64,000 nucleotides of DNA, from NCBI RefSeq assembly GCF_021441885.1, contig NZ_CP090438.1, positions 248,001-312,000 on the forward strand. Reading direction: 5' to 3'. Positions 26,532 to 36,113 of this stretch are shown piece by piece. The number at the start of each line of letters is the position of its first letter. Positions within the stretch are counted from its first letter, which is position 1. The DNA comes from Vibrio maritimus. GTDB taxonomy: Bacteria > Pseudomonadota > Gammaproteobacteria > Enterobacterales > Vibrionaceae. The notes beneath the pieces were generated by a model. The model was given only the letters and a program-made list of their open reading frames with translations, did no database searches and was not told the DNA's origin. Both the position numbers and the translations under genes were made by a program.

Positions 26532-27509
26532 ATGGCAAGAAAATGGATTACGGGGATTGATATAGGTCACCACAGCGCCAAGGCTGTTGTCTTGGTTCGC
26601 GATGGGGTGAGCCTCACCCTAGTAAACCATCTGGAGCTCAACGGATGTGGTGCTATTTTCTCCGATCCTCACACCCTTAAACATCAGGATAGTGTTAAGA
26701 AACTTAAAATTCTCCGAAAGATTGCCCCGTTAATGCGCAGTAACGCCGCGATAGTTGTGCCTGAAAGTGCCGTGATCAGTAAGGTGGTGAGCATAGAGGC
26801 AAGGCTTGAGGGGCAAGAGCAGGTTTTTGCTATCGAACAGGCGATGAATCATCAAACGCCGTTTCCTGCTGATGATATCGCTCTGGATTTTGTCCAACAA
26901 GCACCAGAGCAAGGTGCGAGCAGCGAAGCCTATCGAGTTCATGTGACTAAGCAATCAATGGTATCCAATTGGAGTCAAACCATCGCTAAGCTGGGGTTTA
27001 AACCCAAGCTGATGGATACCACTAATGGCGCCATACGTGGTGCTCAGAGTTGGCTGGTCGCTCAAGCGTCATCCCTATCGAATTTTGCCGTCTTAGAGCT
27101 TGGTCATCAGCATGTTACTTTGCTTCCTCCCACAGGCGTATCGCCTGACCTTGCTAAGTCTTGGTCGATAGATACACAAGATACCTTGCTATCTAACCCA
27201 TCCGCGCGTTTTAAATCCAATTCTGAAGTGATGTTTGAATCAGTAGCAAGCCGAGTCGTCTCTCAGCTTCAGCTTTATCGGTCTGTTGCAGGCATAGACT
27301 CGATATCAGGCGTTCTGCTCATGGGTGGGCATGCGATGGAAGAGGGGTTAGCTAGTGTTGTCGCTAAACACTTATCGTGCGAGGTAAAGGTTGCTGATTA
27401 TTCGACCTTGAGTTGCCACAAGAGTAAGCGCAGTGAGCGGTTGCCTGCGAGTTTTTCGGCAGCATTTGGCGTTGCGATTAACGGCCTTGACTGGTTAGCG
27501 AGTCATTAA
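26532..27509 (+). CDS. pilM: PilM, type IV pilus assembly ATPase-like protein
   Basis: PilM is an actin/FtsA-like cytoplasmic protein that binds the N-terminal tail of PilN and links the inner-membrane pilus platform to the motor. The N terminus has the nucleotide-binding motif GIDIGHHSAKAVVL, and a second phosphate loop is in AVLELGHQHVT. The start at 26532 (MARKWITGIDIG) follows TGAGGT; an ATG at 26475 would add a hydrophobic 19-residue stretch unlike PilM. It is 325 residues long and first in pilMNOPQ. The stop is one base before the pilN ATG. Confidence 0.93.
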   Translation: MARKWITGIDIGHHSAKAVVLVRDGVSLTLVNHLELNGCGAIFSDPHTLKHQDSVKKLKILRKIAPLMRSNAAIVVPESAVISKVVSIEARLEGQEQVFAIEQAMNHQTPFPADDIALDFVQQAPEQGASSEAYRVHVTKQSMVSNWSQTIAKLGFKPKLMDTTNGAIRGAQSWLVAQASSLSNFAVLELGHQHVTLLPPTGVSPDLAKSWSIDTQDTLLSNPSARFKSNSEVMFESVASRVVSQLQLYRSVAGIDSISGVLLMGGHAMEEGLASVVAKHLSCEVKVADYSTLSCHKSKRSERLPASFSAAFGVAINGLDWLASH

Positions 27510-27510
27510 C

Positions 27511-28122
27511 ATGGCGCTGATCAACCTACTGCCGTGGCGAGAAGAGCAGCGCAACCAACGTCGCCAGGGACTCATGCTGATGCTCATCACAGCAACATTC
27601 GTTGGCTATGTTAGTGCTTACTTCGCCATGGTTAAGACGGAAGGAGAGGTGAGCGCTCAGCGAGATCGAGTCGATTATCTGCAAACGGCAATCCAAGGCT
27701 ATCGAGATGAGATCAAAGCGCTCTCGACTGCTACCAAGGAGCTCGAGACACTGGAAGCAAGACTGGATTATGTAGAGAAGCTTCAACGTCAGCGGCATCA
27801 AACCATTGCCGTCATGAACCTGCTCCCCACCTTGATTCCTGAGCAAGTTTATGTCGATAAGGTTCGCATGGAAGGGGTGAGTTTTAAGCTCAGCGGGATC
27901 GGTGAGAGTACGGCTGTACTCGCGCAAATGCTTGACCGGTTTGAGCAATCGAAGGTGATCAATAGTGTTGAGATGCACTCTATTGTTCACAACCGCGAAC
28001 GATTTGGAAACAAGTTCCAATCCTTTCAGCTCTCTTTTCACCTTGATAGTGAGGCACTTTTGCTATCGGTTTCGAAAGAGCGGGTATCGAAAGAGCAACA
28101 ACGGCTAGATGGTGAGCATTAA
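27511..28122 (+). CDS. pilN: PilN, inner-membrane pilus assembly protein
   Basis: PilN is a bitopic inner-membrane protein of 203 residues. The N-terminal motif INLLPWRE (residues 3-10) docks into PilM. One membrane helix is at about residues 22-40, followed by a coiled coil and a periplasmic ferredoxin-like fold that pairs with PilO. Its stop overlaps the pilO ATG (TAATG), indicating translational coupling. It belongs to the competence or type IV pilus, needed for DNA uptake on chitin in vibrios. Confidence 0.94.
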   Translation: MALINLLPWREEQRNQRRQGLMLMLITATFVGYVSAYFAMVKTEGEVSAQRDRVDYLQTAIQGYRDEIKALSTATKELETLEARLDYVEKLQRQRHQTIAVMNLLPTLIPEQVYVDKVRMEGVSFKLSGIGESTAVLAQMLDRFEQSKVINSVEMHSIVHNRERFGNKFQSFQLSFHLDSEALLLSVSKERVSKEQQRLDGEH

Positions 28123-28700
28123 TGTCATTGGATTTCGATTTAGACGACATTATCGATTGGTCATTAGGTCCGCAGCTACTCTTGGCCGCGTTCATCTTGC
28201 TGGTATCCACAATGTTGAGTACGTGGTTTTTGGTCAAGCCTAGCTATGAAGATTTGAATTATTACAAGCAACAAGAGAGCCAGCTAAAGCAAGAACTAGA
28301 GGTGGTCGCACGCAGAGCGGCAATGTTACCGATTGCAGCTAAGCAGATTGAGGATTTAACCATTCACTACGAGCGATTAATGAAGCAGCTACCTGCTCAG
28401 CAAGAGCTGGCAAGCGTGCTAGCTGCGATGAATGAGCAAGGCTTGAATAACCATTTGACCTTCACACGCATCAACTGGGGTAAGCGAAAACCTCAGCAAT
28501 TTTTACTCAAGTTACCTATCGATATCGAACTGACTGGGAGTTATGACGATATCGGTCGATACACACAAGCCATTGCCGAGCTTCCAAGAATAGTATTGAT
28601 TGAGAACGCCGAGTGGCAGCGAGTGAGCCTTGAGAGCAGTACTTTGCACTTTCGTGTGAATGCGTCGACTTATCAATACGTTCAGGAGCGCTTGGAATGA
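28122..28700 (+). CDS. pilO: PilO, inner-membrane pilus assembly protein
   Basis: PilO heterodimerises with PilN to form the alignment subcomplex between motor and secretin. The 192-residue protein has a short cytoplasmic N terminus containing a DDIIDWSLGP-like segment, one membrane helix at about residues 20-40, a coiled coil (residues 45-90) and a periplasmic domain. The start overlaps the pilN stop by one base and the end overlaps pilP by four. Confidence 0.94.
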   Translation: MSLDFDLDDIIDWSLGPQLLLAAFILLVSTMLSTWFLVKPSYEDLNYYKQQESQLKQELEVVARRAAMLPIAAKQIEDLTIHYERLMKQLPAQQELASVLAAMNEQGLNNHLTFTRINWGKRKPQQFLLKLPIDIELTGSYDDIGRYTQAIAELPRIVLIENAEWQRVSLESSTLHFRVNASTYQYVQERLE

Positions 28701-29206
28701 GAAACCCTAGGTGGACATTATGGTTTATCACGACGCTACTCGGTGGTTGCAATGCCCATCAAGACTCATTGGAGAGTTTTATTGTCATAACGGAAGCGAA
28801 AACCGAGCAACAGCACGTCTCAGAGCGCTTACTAAAACCCGCTGAACTCGTTGAATTCAAGAGTTTTCACTCTCGCTCGCCATTTGATTTACCCAAAACG
28901 GCGCTTGTTCAAACGCCAGACCGAAATAAAAGTTGCTGGCAACCTAGATCAAGAACTAAGCAAGGTTTGGAGCGGTTTCGACTCGATGAATTGCAAGTAA
29001 AAGGTGTGATGAGCAAAGGTGGAAAGATGAGTGGTCTGGTGATGTTGCCTAATCGTCGAGTGGTTCAAGTTGAGGTCGGGCAGTATCTAGGCGAGAACAA
29101 CGGCAAGATTGCAAAGATCACCGATAGCGGGCTGATCATCGGCGAAACCTTATCCGATGGGTTAGGTTGTTGGTATCAGCGTCAGATTAAGTTGGCGATG
29201 AAGTAG
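28697..29206 (+). CDS. pilP: PilP, pilus assembly lipoprotein
   Basis: PilP is an inner-membrane lipoprotein that connects PilN/PilO with the N0 domain of the secretin PilQ. The signal peptide ends in a lipobox LGGC with the lipidated Cys at about residue 18. The C-terminal beta-sandwich HR domain spans about residues 85-169 (VKGVMSKGGKMSGLVM onward). The total of 169 residues is typical. It overlaps pilO by ATGA and its stop touches the next gene. Confidence 0.94.
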   Translation: MRNPRWTLWFITTLLGGCNAHQDSLESFIVITEAKTEQQHVSERLLKPAELVEFKSFHSRSPFDLPKTALVQTPDRNKSCWQPRSRTKQGLERFRLDELQVKGVMSKGGKMSGLVMLPNRRVVQVEVGQYLGENNGKIAKITDSGLIIGETLSDGLGCWYQRQIKLAMK

Positions 29207-29217
29207 TGGAGAAGGCA

Positions 29218-30945
29218 GTGCAGTATCACGTTAATTTTGGGGCTCGATATCTAGTCATTGCTCTGGCGTTAGTTTTGTTTGGCTTGGTCTCCAGTATGGT
29301 AAATGCCAACAATCTAGAGCGTGTATCCTTTGAGGTGGATGACAAGCGTCAGGGCGTCATTGTTATTGAGTTATCTGATAACGCTATTGCGGTGGATGTC
29401 GCTGGGGCTGAGTATGGTCTCGATATCATGCTCCAACAAACCTCGGTGGGCGCTGAGCAGCTATCGATCTATGATGTAACCGATTTTGCCACATTGGTGA
29501 ACACGATAGAGGTATTCGATGAAGCGCCACACGCTCGCCTTCAAGTTTCCTCAACCCAAGCTGTCGACTATCAAACGATGGTAAGAGGGAATCAACTTCG
29601 AGTGACCGTTATTCCACTCACTCAAGAAAAAGCCGATGAGAAAGCGCTCGGAACCATCAACAAAGGGCAACTAACCTCGATTAACTTTCAAGATATGCCT
29701 GTGCGCAACGTGCTTCAGCTTCTTGCCGATTACAACGATTTCAATCTAGTCGTATCCGATACGGTGCAAGGCAATCTTACATTGCGATTAGATAGCGTGC
29801 CGTGGACAGACGTTCTGGACATTATCTTACGAGTGAAGGGGCTTGATAAGCGAGTGAAAGGGGACGTAGTGCTAGTCGCTCCCAAGGCTGAGTTAGACAG
29901 GCAGGAGAAGCAAGCGCTTGAAAAGAATCGACTGACCGAGCAAATAGGGCAGCTCGAGTCGCAGATCGTCAAGATTCACTATGCTAATGCGTCGGATGTC
30001 GCTGCCATGATCGGTGGCGAAGGGGCGGTGAGTATGCTCTCTGAAAGAGGCTCTGTCGCGATTGATGAACGGACCAACTCCCTGCTGTTACGTGAGTTAC
30101 CGAGCAACATTAGCGTGATTAAATCGATCATTGCAGAGCTCGATGTACCGGTTAAGCAGGTACAGATTGAAGCGCGTGTTGTGACGATCAAAGAAGGTAA
30201 TGTTGAAGAGCTTGGTATTCGTTGGGGTGTCAGTTCGACCAATGGCAATACGACAATTGGTGGCTCTATTGAGAGTAACCTGGCCGCTGCGGGTATTGGT
30301 GACGGGAGTCTTGAAATCGATGATATTCTGAACGTAAACCTGCCAGCCATTTCCGACAATGCATCGAGTATCGCCTTTCAAGTGGCGAGTTTGGGTTCAA
30401 ACACCTTGTTAGACTTAGAACTCTCGGCACTGCAAAACGAGTCAAAAGCAGAGATCATTTCCAGTCCGAGGCTTATCACCACCAATAAGAAATCCGCCTA
30501 CATTGAGCAAGGGACTGAGATCCCATACCTCAAATCCACTTCAAGTGGCGCAACTGCGGTAGAGTTTAAAAAGGCGGTGCTCTCGCTTACCGTCACCCCA
30601 CAAATTACGCCGGACAATCGACTCATTTTAGATTTGGACGTTACCCAAGACCGTGTTGGTGAAGTGCTGAAAACCCTCGAAGGAGAAACGGTCGCAATCG
30701 ATACTCAACGGATTGGCACCCAAGTATTAGTCAACAATGGCGAAACGGTGGTTTTGGGAGGAATTTATCAACATTCCTTTTCAAATAAGATAGATAAAGT
30801 GCCGCTTCTCGGTGATATTCCGGGTTTAGGTGCATTATTTAGACGAACCTACGAAAATATCGGCAAGAATGAGTTATTAATCTTTGTCACGCCACAGATC
30901 ATTACCCCTACACCCTTCGTGGCTGAGCTTGGTAACTCATTGTAA
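29218..30945 (+). CDS. pilQ: PilQ, type IV pilus outer-membrane secretin
   Basis: PilQ forms the outer-membrane gate for the pilus. A signal peptide (YLVIALALVLFGLVSSMVNA) is followed by an AMIN domain (about 30-135), N0/N1 domains, and the secretin core (about 330-570) with VPLLGDIPGLGALFR near the end. Two GTG starts are possible: 29206, overlapping the pilP stop without a ribosome-binding site, and 29218, six bases after GGAG; I chose 29218 (575 residues). The non-ATG start may lower secretin output relative to the platform proteins. Confidence 0.93.
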   Translation: MQYHVNFGARYLVIALALVLFGLVSSMVNANNLERVSFEVDDKRQGVIVIELSDNAIAVDVAGAEYGLDIMLQQTSVGAEQLSIYDVTDFATLVNTIEVFDEAPHARLQVSSTQAVDYQTMVRGNQLRVTVIPLTQEKADEKALGTINKGQLTSINFQDMPVRNVLQLLADYNDFNLVVSDTVQGNLTLRLDSVPWTDVLDIILRVKGLDKRVKGDVVLVAPKAELDRQEKQALEKNRLTEQIGQLESQIVKIHYANASDVAAMIGGEGAVSMLSERGSVAIDERTNSLLLRELPSNISVIKSIIAELDVPVKQVQIEARVVTIKEGNVEELGIRWGVSSTNGNTTIGGSIESNLAAAGIGDGSLEIDDILNVNLPAISDNASSIAFQVASLGSNTLLDLELSALQNESKAEIISSPRLITTNKKSAYIEQGTEIPYLKSTSSGATAVEFKKAVLSLTVTPQITPDNRLILDLDVTQDRVGEVLKTLEGETVAIDTQRIGTQVLVNNGETVVLGGIYQHSFSNKIDKVPLLGDIPGLGALFRRTYENIGKNELLIFVTPQIITPTPFVAELGNSL

Positions 30946-31130
30946 TTTAGCCAGTAATTGAAAATGACTAAAAATAAAGTTGCATTCAAGTCACCTTACC
31001 TTGATAATTTCGGGTCTTATCACGACTTATCTGTGAGGAATCGGTGCCACAAGCCCTTTTTTCCGAGGCTCCTTATCGGTCTTTTCTTGTGGCGATGTCA
31101 TTGAATTAACGTTGTAAATTAATGCTGAAC

Positions 31131-31649
31131 ATGGCTGAGAAACGTAATATTTTTCTTGTTGGCCCTATGGGTGCCGGCAAAAGTACAATCGGTAGACACC
31201 TAGCTCAACAACTTCATATGGAGTTTGTTGATTCTGATACCGTAATTGAAGAGCGCACAGGCGCAGACATCGCATGGGTGTTTGACGTTGAAGGCGAGGA
31301 AGGTTTCCGTAAGCGCGAAGAAACCGTTATTAATGATCTAACCGAGCAGCAAGGTATTGTACTTGCTACTGGTGGTGGTTCTGTAAAGAGCAAAGACAAC
31401 CGTAACCGTCTGTCTGCTCGCGGTATCGTTGTTTATCTAGAGACTACTATCGAAAAACAACTAGCTCGCACAAACCGCGACAAAAAACGTCCATTACTTC
31501 AAACGGATAACCCACGCGAAGTACTAGAGAACCTAGCGGACGAGCGCAATGATCTATACAAAGAAGTGGCGGACTATGTTGTTCGTACTGACGATCAAAG
31601 TGCAAAAGTGGTAGCCAACCAAATCGTAAAAATGCTAGAAGAAGGTTAA
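31131..31649 (+). CDS. aroK: Shikimate kinase I
   Basis: AroK phosphorylates shikimate in the fifth step toward chorismate. The Walker A motif is GPMGAGKST at residues 11-19. Aspartate and arginine residues for shikimate lie in VDSDTVIE and GFRKREE, and GGGSV follows. The start at 31131 (MAEKRNIFLVG) matches E. coli AroK at its N terminus and gives 172 residues; the ATG at 31122 adds MLN. The gene lies 185 bases after pilQ and 29 bases before aroB, the common pilQ-aroK-aroB-damX-dam order. Confidence 0.96.
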   Translation: MAEKRNIFLVGPMGAGKSTIGRHLAQQLHMEFVDSDTVIEERTGADIAWVFDVEGEEGFRKREETVINDLTEQQGIVLATGGGSVKSKDNRNRLSARGIVVYLETTIEKQLARTNRDKKRPLLQTDNPREVLENLADERNDLYKEVADYVVRTDDQSAKVVANQIVKMLEEG

Positions 31650-31678
31650 TCAAACCTTTTTTATTAGGAGAGCAAACC

Positions 31679-32764
31679 ATGGAACGGATTACGGTCGATC
31701 TTGGTGAGCGCAGCTACCCAATTTCAATTGGTGCCGGGTTATTCAAAGACTCGGCTCAATTTGCCCAAATTCCAGACGGAAAATCGGTGGTGGTGATTAC
31801 CAACACCACAGTTTCCCCTCTATATGCTCAAACCATTCTTGAACAGCTTGATAGCAAAGGGTGTAAGACCTCACTGCTAGAATTGCCGGATGGTGAGCAA
31901 TACAAATCGTTAGACACTTTCAATACCGTGATGACCCATTTGCTTTCCGGCAACTATGGTCGTGACGTGGTGGTCGTTGCTCTTGGTGGCGGCGTGATTG
32001 GTGACCTAGTCGGCTTCTCTGCCGCTTGTTATCAGCGCGGTGTTGATTTTGTTCAGATCCCAACGACTCTGTTGTCTCAAGTCGACTCGTCTGTTGGCGG
32101 CAAGACTGCAGTTAACCATGAGCTGGGCAAGAACATGATTGGCGCCTTCTATCAGCCTCAATCTGTCATTATCGATATCGAGTGTTTGAAAACCCTTCCA
32201 GAGCGAGAGTTCGCTGCTGGCATTGCAGAGGTTATCAAGTACGGCATCATCTACGATCCGTCTTTCTTTGAGTGGCTTGAAGAGAATCTCGACAAGCTGT
32301 ATGAACTCGATCAGCAAGCACTGACCTACGCGATTGCACGTTGCTGTCAGATCAAAGCTGAGGTGGTCGCGCAAGACGAGAAAGAGTCGGGTATTCGTGC
32401 GTTATTGAATCTAGGTCATACATTTGGTCATGCGATTGAAGCAGAACTAGGGTATGGTAAATGGTTACATGGAGAAGCGGTCTCTTCAGGTACGGCAATG
32501 GCGGCGCATACTGCACAACTGCTTGGTGACATTACACCAGAGCAGGTGACGCGTATCATTAGTCTGCTTGAGCGTGCTAAGTTGCCGGTGCACACACCAG
32601 AATCAATGAGCTTCGATGATTTTATGAAGCACATGATGCGCGATAAGAAGGTGCTTTCGGGCAAGCTTCGTTTGGTGTTGCCAACGTCTATCGGTACCGC
32701 TCAGGTCGTCTCTGACGTACCAAGTGACTTGATCAAGCAAGCAATCGATTTGTGTCGACAGTAA
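31679..32764 (+). CDS. aroB: 3-dehydroquinate synthase
   Basis: AroB cyclises DAHP to 3-dehydroquinate using NAD+ and a divalent metal, the second step of the shikimate pathway. The glycine-rich NAD site GGGVIGDLVGF and the metal/substrate segment (GGKTAVNH, and LNLGHTFGHAIE with the histidine ligands) are present. Its 361 residues are typical. An AGGAGAG site precedes the ATG. It forms an operon with aroK and ends at a terminator. Confidence 0.97.
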   Translation: MERITVDLGERSYPISIGAGLFKDSAQFAQIPDGKSVVVITNTTVSPLYAQTILEQLDSKGCKTSLLELPDGEQYKSLDTFNTVMTHLLSGNYGRDVVVVALGGGVIGDLVGFSAACYQRGVDFVQIPTTLLSQVDSSVGGKTAVNHELGKNMIGAFYQPQSVIIDIECLKTLPEREFAAGIAEVIKYGIIYDPSFFEWLEENLDKLYELDQQALTYAIARCCQIKAEVVAQDEKESGIRALLNLGHTFGHAIEAELGYGKWLHGEAVSSGTAMAAHTAQLLGDITPEQVTRIISLLERAKLPVHTPESMSFDDFMKHMMRDKKVLSGKLRLVLPTSIGTAQVVSDVPSDLIKQAIDLCRQ

Positions 32765-32812
32765 TGTCGTCTCATTAAGCCTTAGTTAGGCTGATGACGC
32801 TTATATGAGAAG

Positions 32813-32836
32813 AGGCTCCATTGTGGAGCCTTTTTT
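32813..32836 (+). terminator. Terminator after aroB
   Basis: The stem GGCTCCA-TTG-TGGAGCC is followed by TTTTTT, 49 bases after the aroB stop. damX must be read through it or have its own promoter. Confidence 0.85.
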
Positions 32837-32863
32837 AGTTTGGATGGTGTAAATAGGAAACGA

Positions 32864-34363
32864 ATGAGTTTGTCCTACGAATTGCGAGTGCTTGAACTCG
32901 ACTCGCAGACACAATTACTTGAGCGAATGCAGCTGTTAACTCAGTTTGCATCGAACTTTGTTGTCGTCAAAGGAGAAGCCGGAGCCGGTAAAACGTGGTT
33001 GGCACATCGCTTTTTAGAAGCGTGGTCGCACGACAAAAACCAATCGCTGGTCACCTGTCTTGCGAATCAAGAAGACGAGGTGAATCGCGGCAACATCTTA
33101 AGGCAGTTGTTTCCTCAATCGATGTACAGCACAACAGATTCTCTCAACGACAGTGTCGAGCGTATTTTAGAGGGCGAGTCCTGTAACATCGTGATTGTGG
33201 TAGACAATGCCCATCACGCCTCGCAAGCACTGCTAGCTGAACTGTGGTTGTTGTTCACCGCGGCCCAGCACACCCCGAAGCAAAATATTAGTATTGTACT
33301 GTTTACCGCTAGTGACTCCGTGTCGAGCAAGCTTTCCCGGCTAAGCCATGGTATGGAAGCGAAGCCCGTTGAGCTGGATGTGGATGAGCTGTCGGACGCG
33401 GAAGCAGAGCAGTTTTTTGACAGTTTAGTGCTTCGCTATCTTGATGAAAGCGTTGAAAAAAGAACCAAAAGCGCGTTTACTAATACCAGACCACTTCCCG
33501 GAGAGATTTTGGCGCTAGGAGAGCACAAGGTGGAAAAGAAAGTGATTATTCGTTCTTTAGTCGGTTCGCCGGCTAAGATTGCAGCCACAATTGCAGTGAT
33601 TCTCTTACTGCTGTTTTTGGGCTACCGTTGGCTCCTGCAGTCACCAAAACCAAGTGTTGAGCCGCTAGAGTCAGCATCGAGCGAACAAACGGTCATTCCG
33701 ACCTTAGATCAGCCACAAGATGCGGCGACGCTCGAGCAAGCAGAAAAGGCCAATCGAGAGATGCCTGATGATCTAACAGCAACGGATGACTCATTGGCAC
33801 TGCCTCCGACAGTAACGTCAGAAACCGCGAGTGTGGGCGAAGCGGAATCGGGTGAGCGTGTTGTCATTACCTCCGATGTCGTAGATGCTCTGCTTGAGGA
33901 TAAAACGGATATTGCTGCCGAGAAAGCCACGGAAATACAGCAAGCGGTGGATAGTGCCAGCTCTAGCGCTCAGCAAGCGACTCGCTCACCACAAACGCCA
34001 CCAGAAGAGACTGTGGTCGAGATAGAAGAGACCGAAGCGCTGCAAACGCCAATTACTTTCTCTTTTGCGAGAGACCAGCTCAATGCACTGCCATCGAATA
34101 GTTACACGCTGCAAATTGCGGCAATGACCGAGATGGAAGACGTGCAGCTGTTCCTAAACCAGCACACCTTCGATAAACCAATTCGTGTCTACCCGACGCT
34201 GCGCGGTGAGGAAAAGTGGTATATCGTTACCTATGATAACTTCCCAAGCATTCAATCGGCTCGAGATGCGGCAGATAACCTCCCTAGCGAGATTAAGTCG
34301 CTGGGTCCTTGGCCAAAAGCGATGAGCCAAGTGAAACGAGAAATCGAACGCTGGGCTGAATAA
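32864..34363 (+). CDS. damX: DamX, SPOR-domain cell-division protein
   Basis: DamX binds denuded septal glycans through its SPOR domain and affects division. The N-terminal cytoplasmic part is an AAA-type ATPase module with Walker A GEAGAGKTWLA near residue 43 and IVVVDNAHHA as Walker B. A single membrane helix lies at about residues 240-260, then an acidic low-complexity linker (about 265-405), then the SPOR domain (about 415-499). The start at 32864 follows AGGAAA; an ATG at 32840 would add eight residues and sits in the terminator tail. An intact N-terminal ATPase module is unlike E. coli DamX, where that part is degenerate or shorter. Confidence 0.9.
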   Translation: MSLSYELRVLELDSQTQLLERMQLLTQFASNFVVVKGEAGAGKTWLAHRFLEAWSHDKNQSLVTCLANQEDEVNRGNILRQLFPQSMYSTTDSLNDSVERILEGESCNIVIVVDNAHHASQALLAELWLLFTAAQHTPKQNISIVLFTASDSVSSKLSRLSHGMEAKPVELDVDELSDAEAEQFFDSLVLRYLDESVEKRTKSAFTNTRPLPGEILALGEHKVEKKVIIRSLVGSPAKIAATIAVILLLLFLGYRWLLQSPKPSVEPLESASSEQTVIPTLDQPQDAATLEQAEKANREMPDDLTATDDSLALPPTVTSETASVGEAESGERVVITSDVVDALLEDKTDIAAEKATEIQQAVDSASSSAQQATRSPQTPPEETVVEIEETEALQTPITFSFARDQLNALPSNSYTLQIAAMTEMEDVQLFLNQHTFDKPIRVYPTLRGEEKWYIVTYDNFPSIQSARDAADNLPSEIKSLGPWPKAMSQVKREIERWAE

Positions 34364-34427
34364 GCTTTCGACCTGGTCGCCTGTGAGCGAGTTAACGGCG
34401 ACTCAGTCAACATTTACACCAAGCGCT

Positions 34428-34454
34428 GTTGACCTTTCTACCAGAAAGGTCAAC
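34428..34454. repeat. Perfect inverted repeat between damX and dam
   Basis: A 12-bp stem (GTTGACCTTTCT/AGAAAGGTCAAC) with a three-base loop lies 68 bases before the dam start. It has no following T-run, so it is either a weak or Rho-assisted terminator of damX or a structured leader of dam. Confidence 0.6.
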
Positions 34455-34521
34455 ATAACAATTTGAATTATGATATATTCCCCAGCCTTAATTTTTGGGG
34501 TGGCAGTAAATAGAGCAAGTA

Positions 34522-35346
34522 ATGAAGAAGCAACGTGCCTTTCTTAAGTGGGCTGGTGGAAAATATGGCTTGGTTGAAGACATTGAAAAGCATCTGCCAG
34601 ACGCTAGAAAGTTGGTAGAACCCTTCGTTGGTGCAGGCTCTGTTTTTCTGAATACGGATTATGAGCAATACCTGCTCGCCGATATTAACCCCGATCTTAT
34701 CAATCTTTACAACCTGCTCAAGACGCAGCCAGAGCAATACATTGCCGAGGCAAAACGTCTGTTCACTCCAGAGCATAATCGTAAAGAAGTCTATCTCGAT
34801 ATTCGCGCTCAGTTCAATCAAACCGACGATGTTATGTTTCGCTCGGTGGCATTCCTGTACATGAATCGCTTTGGGTTTAACGGCTTGTGCCGTTACAACA
34901 AAAAGGGTGGCTTTAACGTACCGTTTGGTTCTTACAAAAAGCCATATTTCCCAGAAAATGAGATGGAGTTTTTTGCGGAGAAAGCGAAGAAAGCGACCTT
35001 TGTGTGCGAGGGTTACCATGAGACCTTTAAACGCGCTCGTAAAGGCAGCGTGATTTACTGCGATCCACCGTACGCACCGCTCTCTAATACGGCCAATTTT
35101 ACCTCTTACGCAGGCAATGGTTTTACCTTAGATGACCAAGCTGCGCTGGCAGATGTGGCGGAGCACGCGGCATTTGACCGTGGCATTCCAGTGCTTATTT
35201 CCAATCACGACACGACATTAACGCGTCGCTTGTATCATGGTGCTCAACTCAATGTGGTCAAAGTGAAACGTACCATTAGTCGTAATGGTGCAGGGCGCAA
35301 TAAAGTCGATGAATTATTGGCGTTATTTGAGCCGCGAGATCAATAA
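34522..35346 (+). CDS. dam: Dam, DNA adenine methyltransferase (GATC)
   Basis: Dam transfers methyl from SAM to adenine N6 in GATC, guiding mismatch repair and, in vibrios, replication of the second chromosome. Motif X (KWAGGKY) lies near the start, the SAM-binding motif I is EPFVGAGSVF, and the catalytic DPPY is at residues 181-184, the same position as in E. coli Dam. Its 274 residues match. The position upstream of rpe-gph-trpS is conserved, so this is the housekeeping Dam and not a restriction-modification methylase. Confidence 0.97.
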   Translation: MKKQRAFLKWAGGKYGLVEDIEKHLPDARKLVEPFVGAGSVFLNTDYEQYLLADINPDLINLYNLLKTQPEQYIAEAKRLFTPEHNRKEVYLDIRAQFNQTDDVMFRSVAFLYMNRFGFNGLCRYNKKGGFNVPFGSYKKPYFPENEMEFFAEKAKKATFVCEGYHETFKRARKGSVIYCDPPYAPLSNTANFTSYAGNGFTLDDQAALADVAEHAAFDRGIPVLISNHDTTLTRRLYHGAQLNVVKVKRTISRNGAGRNKVDELLALFEPRDQ

Positions 35347-35426
35347 CTCCTCGTTAGGGGCTAGGATTTAATCAACCGCTTCGGTAGAATTGCGCACGCT
35401 TGCAATCCATTTCACTGAGGTTAGGT

Positions 35427-36104
35427 ATGAAAGATTTTCTTATTGCTCCATCCATTCTCTCTGCAGACTTTGCTCGTCTGGGTGAGGATGTCGAAAAAGT
35501 ACTCGCTGCGGGTGCTGACGTCGTTCACTTCGATGTGATGGATAATCACTATGTGCCTAACCTAACGTTCGGCGCGCCAATCTGTAAAGCGCTGCGCGAT
35601 TACGGCATCACGGCACCTATTGACGTTCACCTGATGGTGAAACCTGTCGACAACATCGTACCCGATTTCGCGAAAGCGGGTGCAAGCATGATCACTTTCC
35701 ACGTCGAAGCCTCTGAACACATCGACCGTACTCTTCAGCTCATTAAAGAGCACGGCTGTCAGGCGGGCGTGGTACTCAACCCTGCAACACCGCTTTCTTG
35801 CCTAGATTACATCATGGATAAGGTTGACCTGATTCTACTGATGTCGGTAAACCCAGGCTTTGGTGGTCAATCGTTCATCCCATCAACGTTAGATAAGCTG
35901 CGCGAAGTTCGTAAGCGTATCGATGCATCAGGTCGTAACATTCGTCTAGAGATTGATGGCGGCGTTAAGGTGGATAACATCCGCGAAATCGCTGAAGCGG
36001 GCGCAGACATGTTTGTTGCGGGTAGCGCTATCTTCAATCGTCCTGATTACAAAGAGGTCATTGACGAGATGCGCGCTGAACTTGCTAAAGTAGAAAGCAA
36101 GTAA
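35427..36104 (+). CDS. rpe: Ribulose-phosphate 3-epimerase
   Basis: Rpe interconverts ribulose 5-phosphate and xylulose 5-phosphate in the pentose phosphate pathway. The TIM barrel has metal ligands in HFDVMDNHYVPN (His/Asp), VDVHLM-type and LEIDGGV motifs. The start at 35427 (MKDFLIAPSILSADF) gives 225 residues, as in E. coli; the ATG at 35400 adds nine unrelated residues. gph starts nine bases downstream. Confidence 0.97.
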   Translation: MKDFLIAPSILSADFARLGEDVEKVLAAGADVVHFDVMDNHYVPNLTFGAPICKALRDYGITAPIDVHLMVKPVDNIVPDFAKAGASMITFHVEASEHIDRTLQLIKEHGCQAGVVLNPATPLSCLDYIMDKVDLILLMSVNPGFGGQSFIPSTLDKLREVRKRIDASGRNIRLEIDGGVKVDNIREIAEAGADMFVAGSAIFNRPDYKEVIDEMRAELAKVESK

Positions 36105-36113
36105 CGGGCAGTC

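Noticed and set aside
30946..31130. A leader peptide or riboswitch before aroK
   Set aside because: No short ORF with a ribosome-binding site and no conserved riboswitch core was visible.
34522..35346. dam as part of a restriction-modification system
   Set aside because: Motifs, length and the damX-dam-rpe-gph-trpS neighbours are those of housekeeping Dam, and no restriction gene is adjacent.
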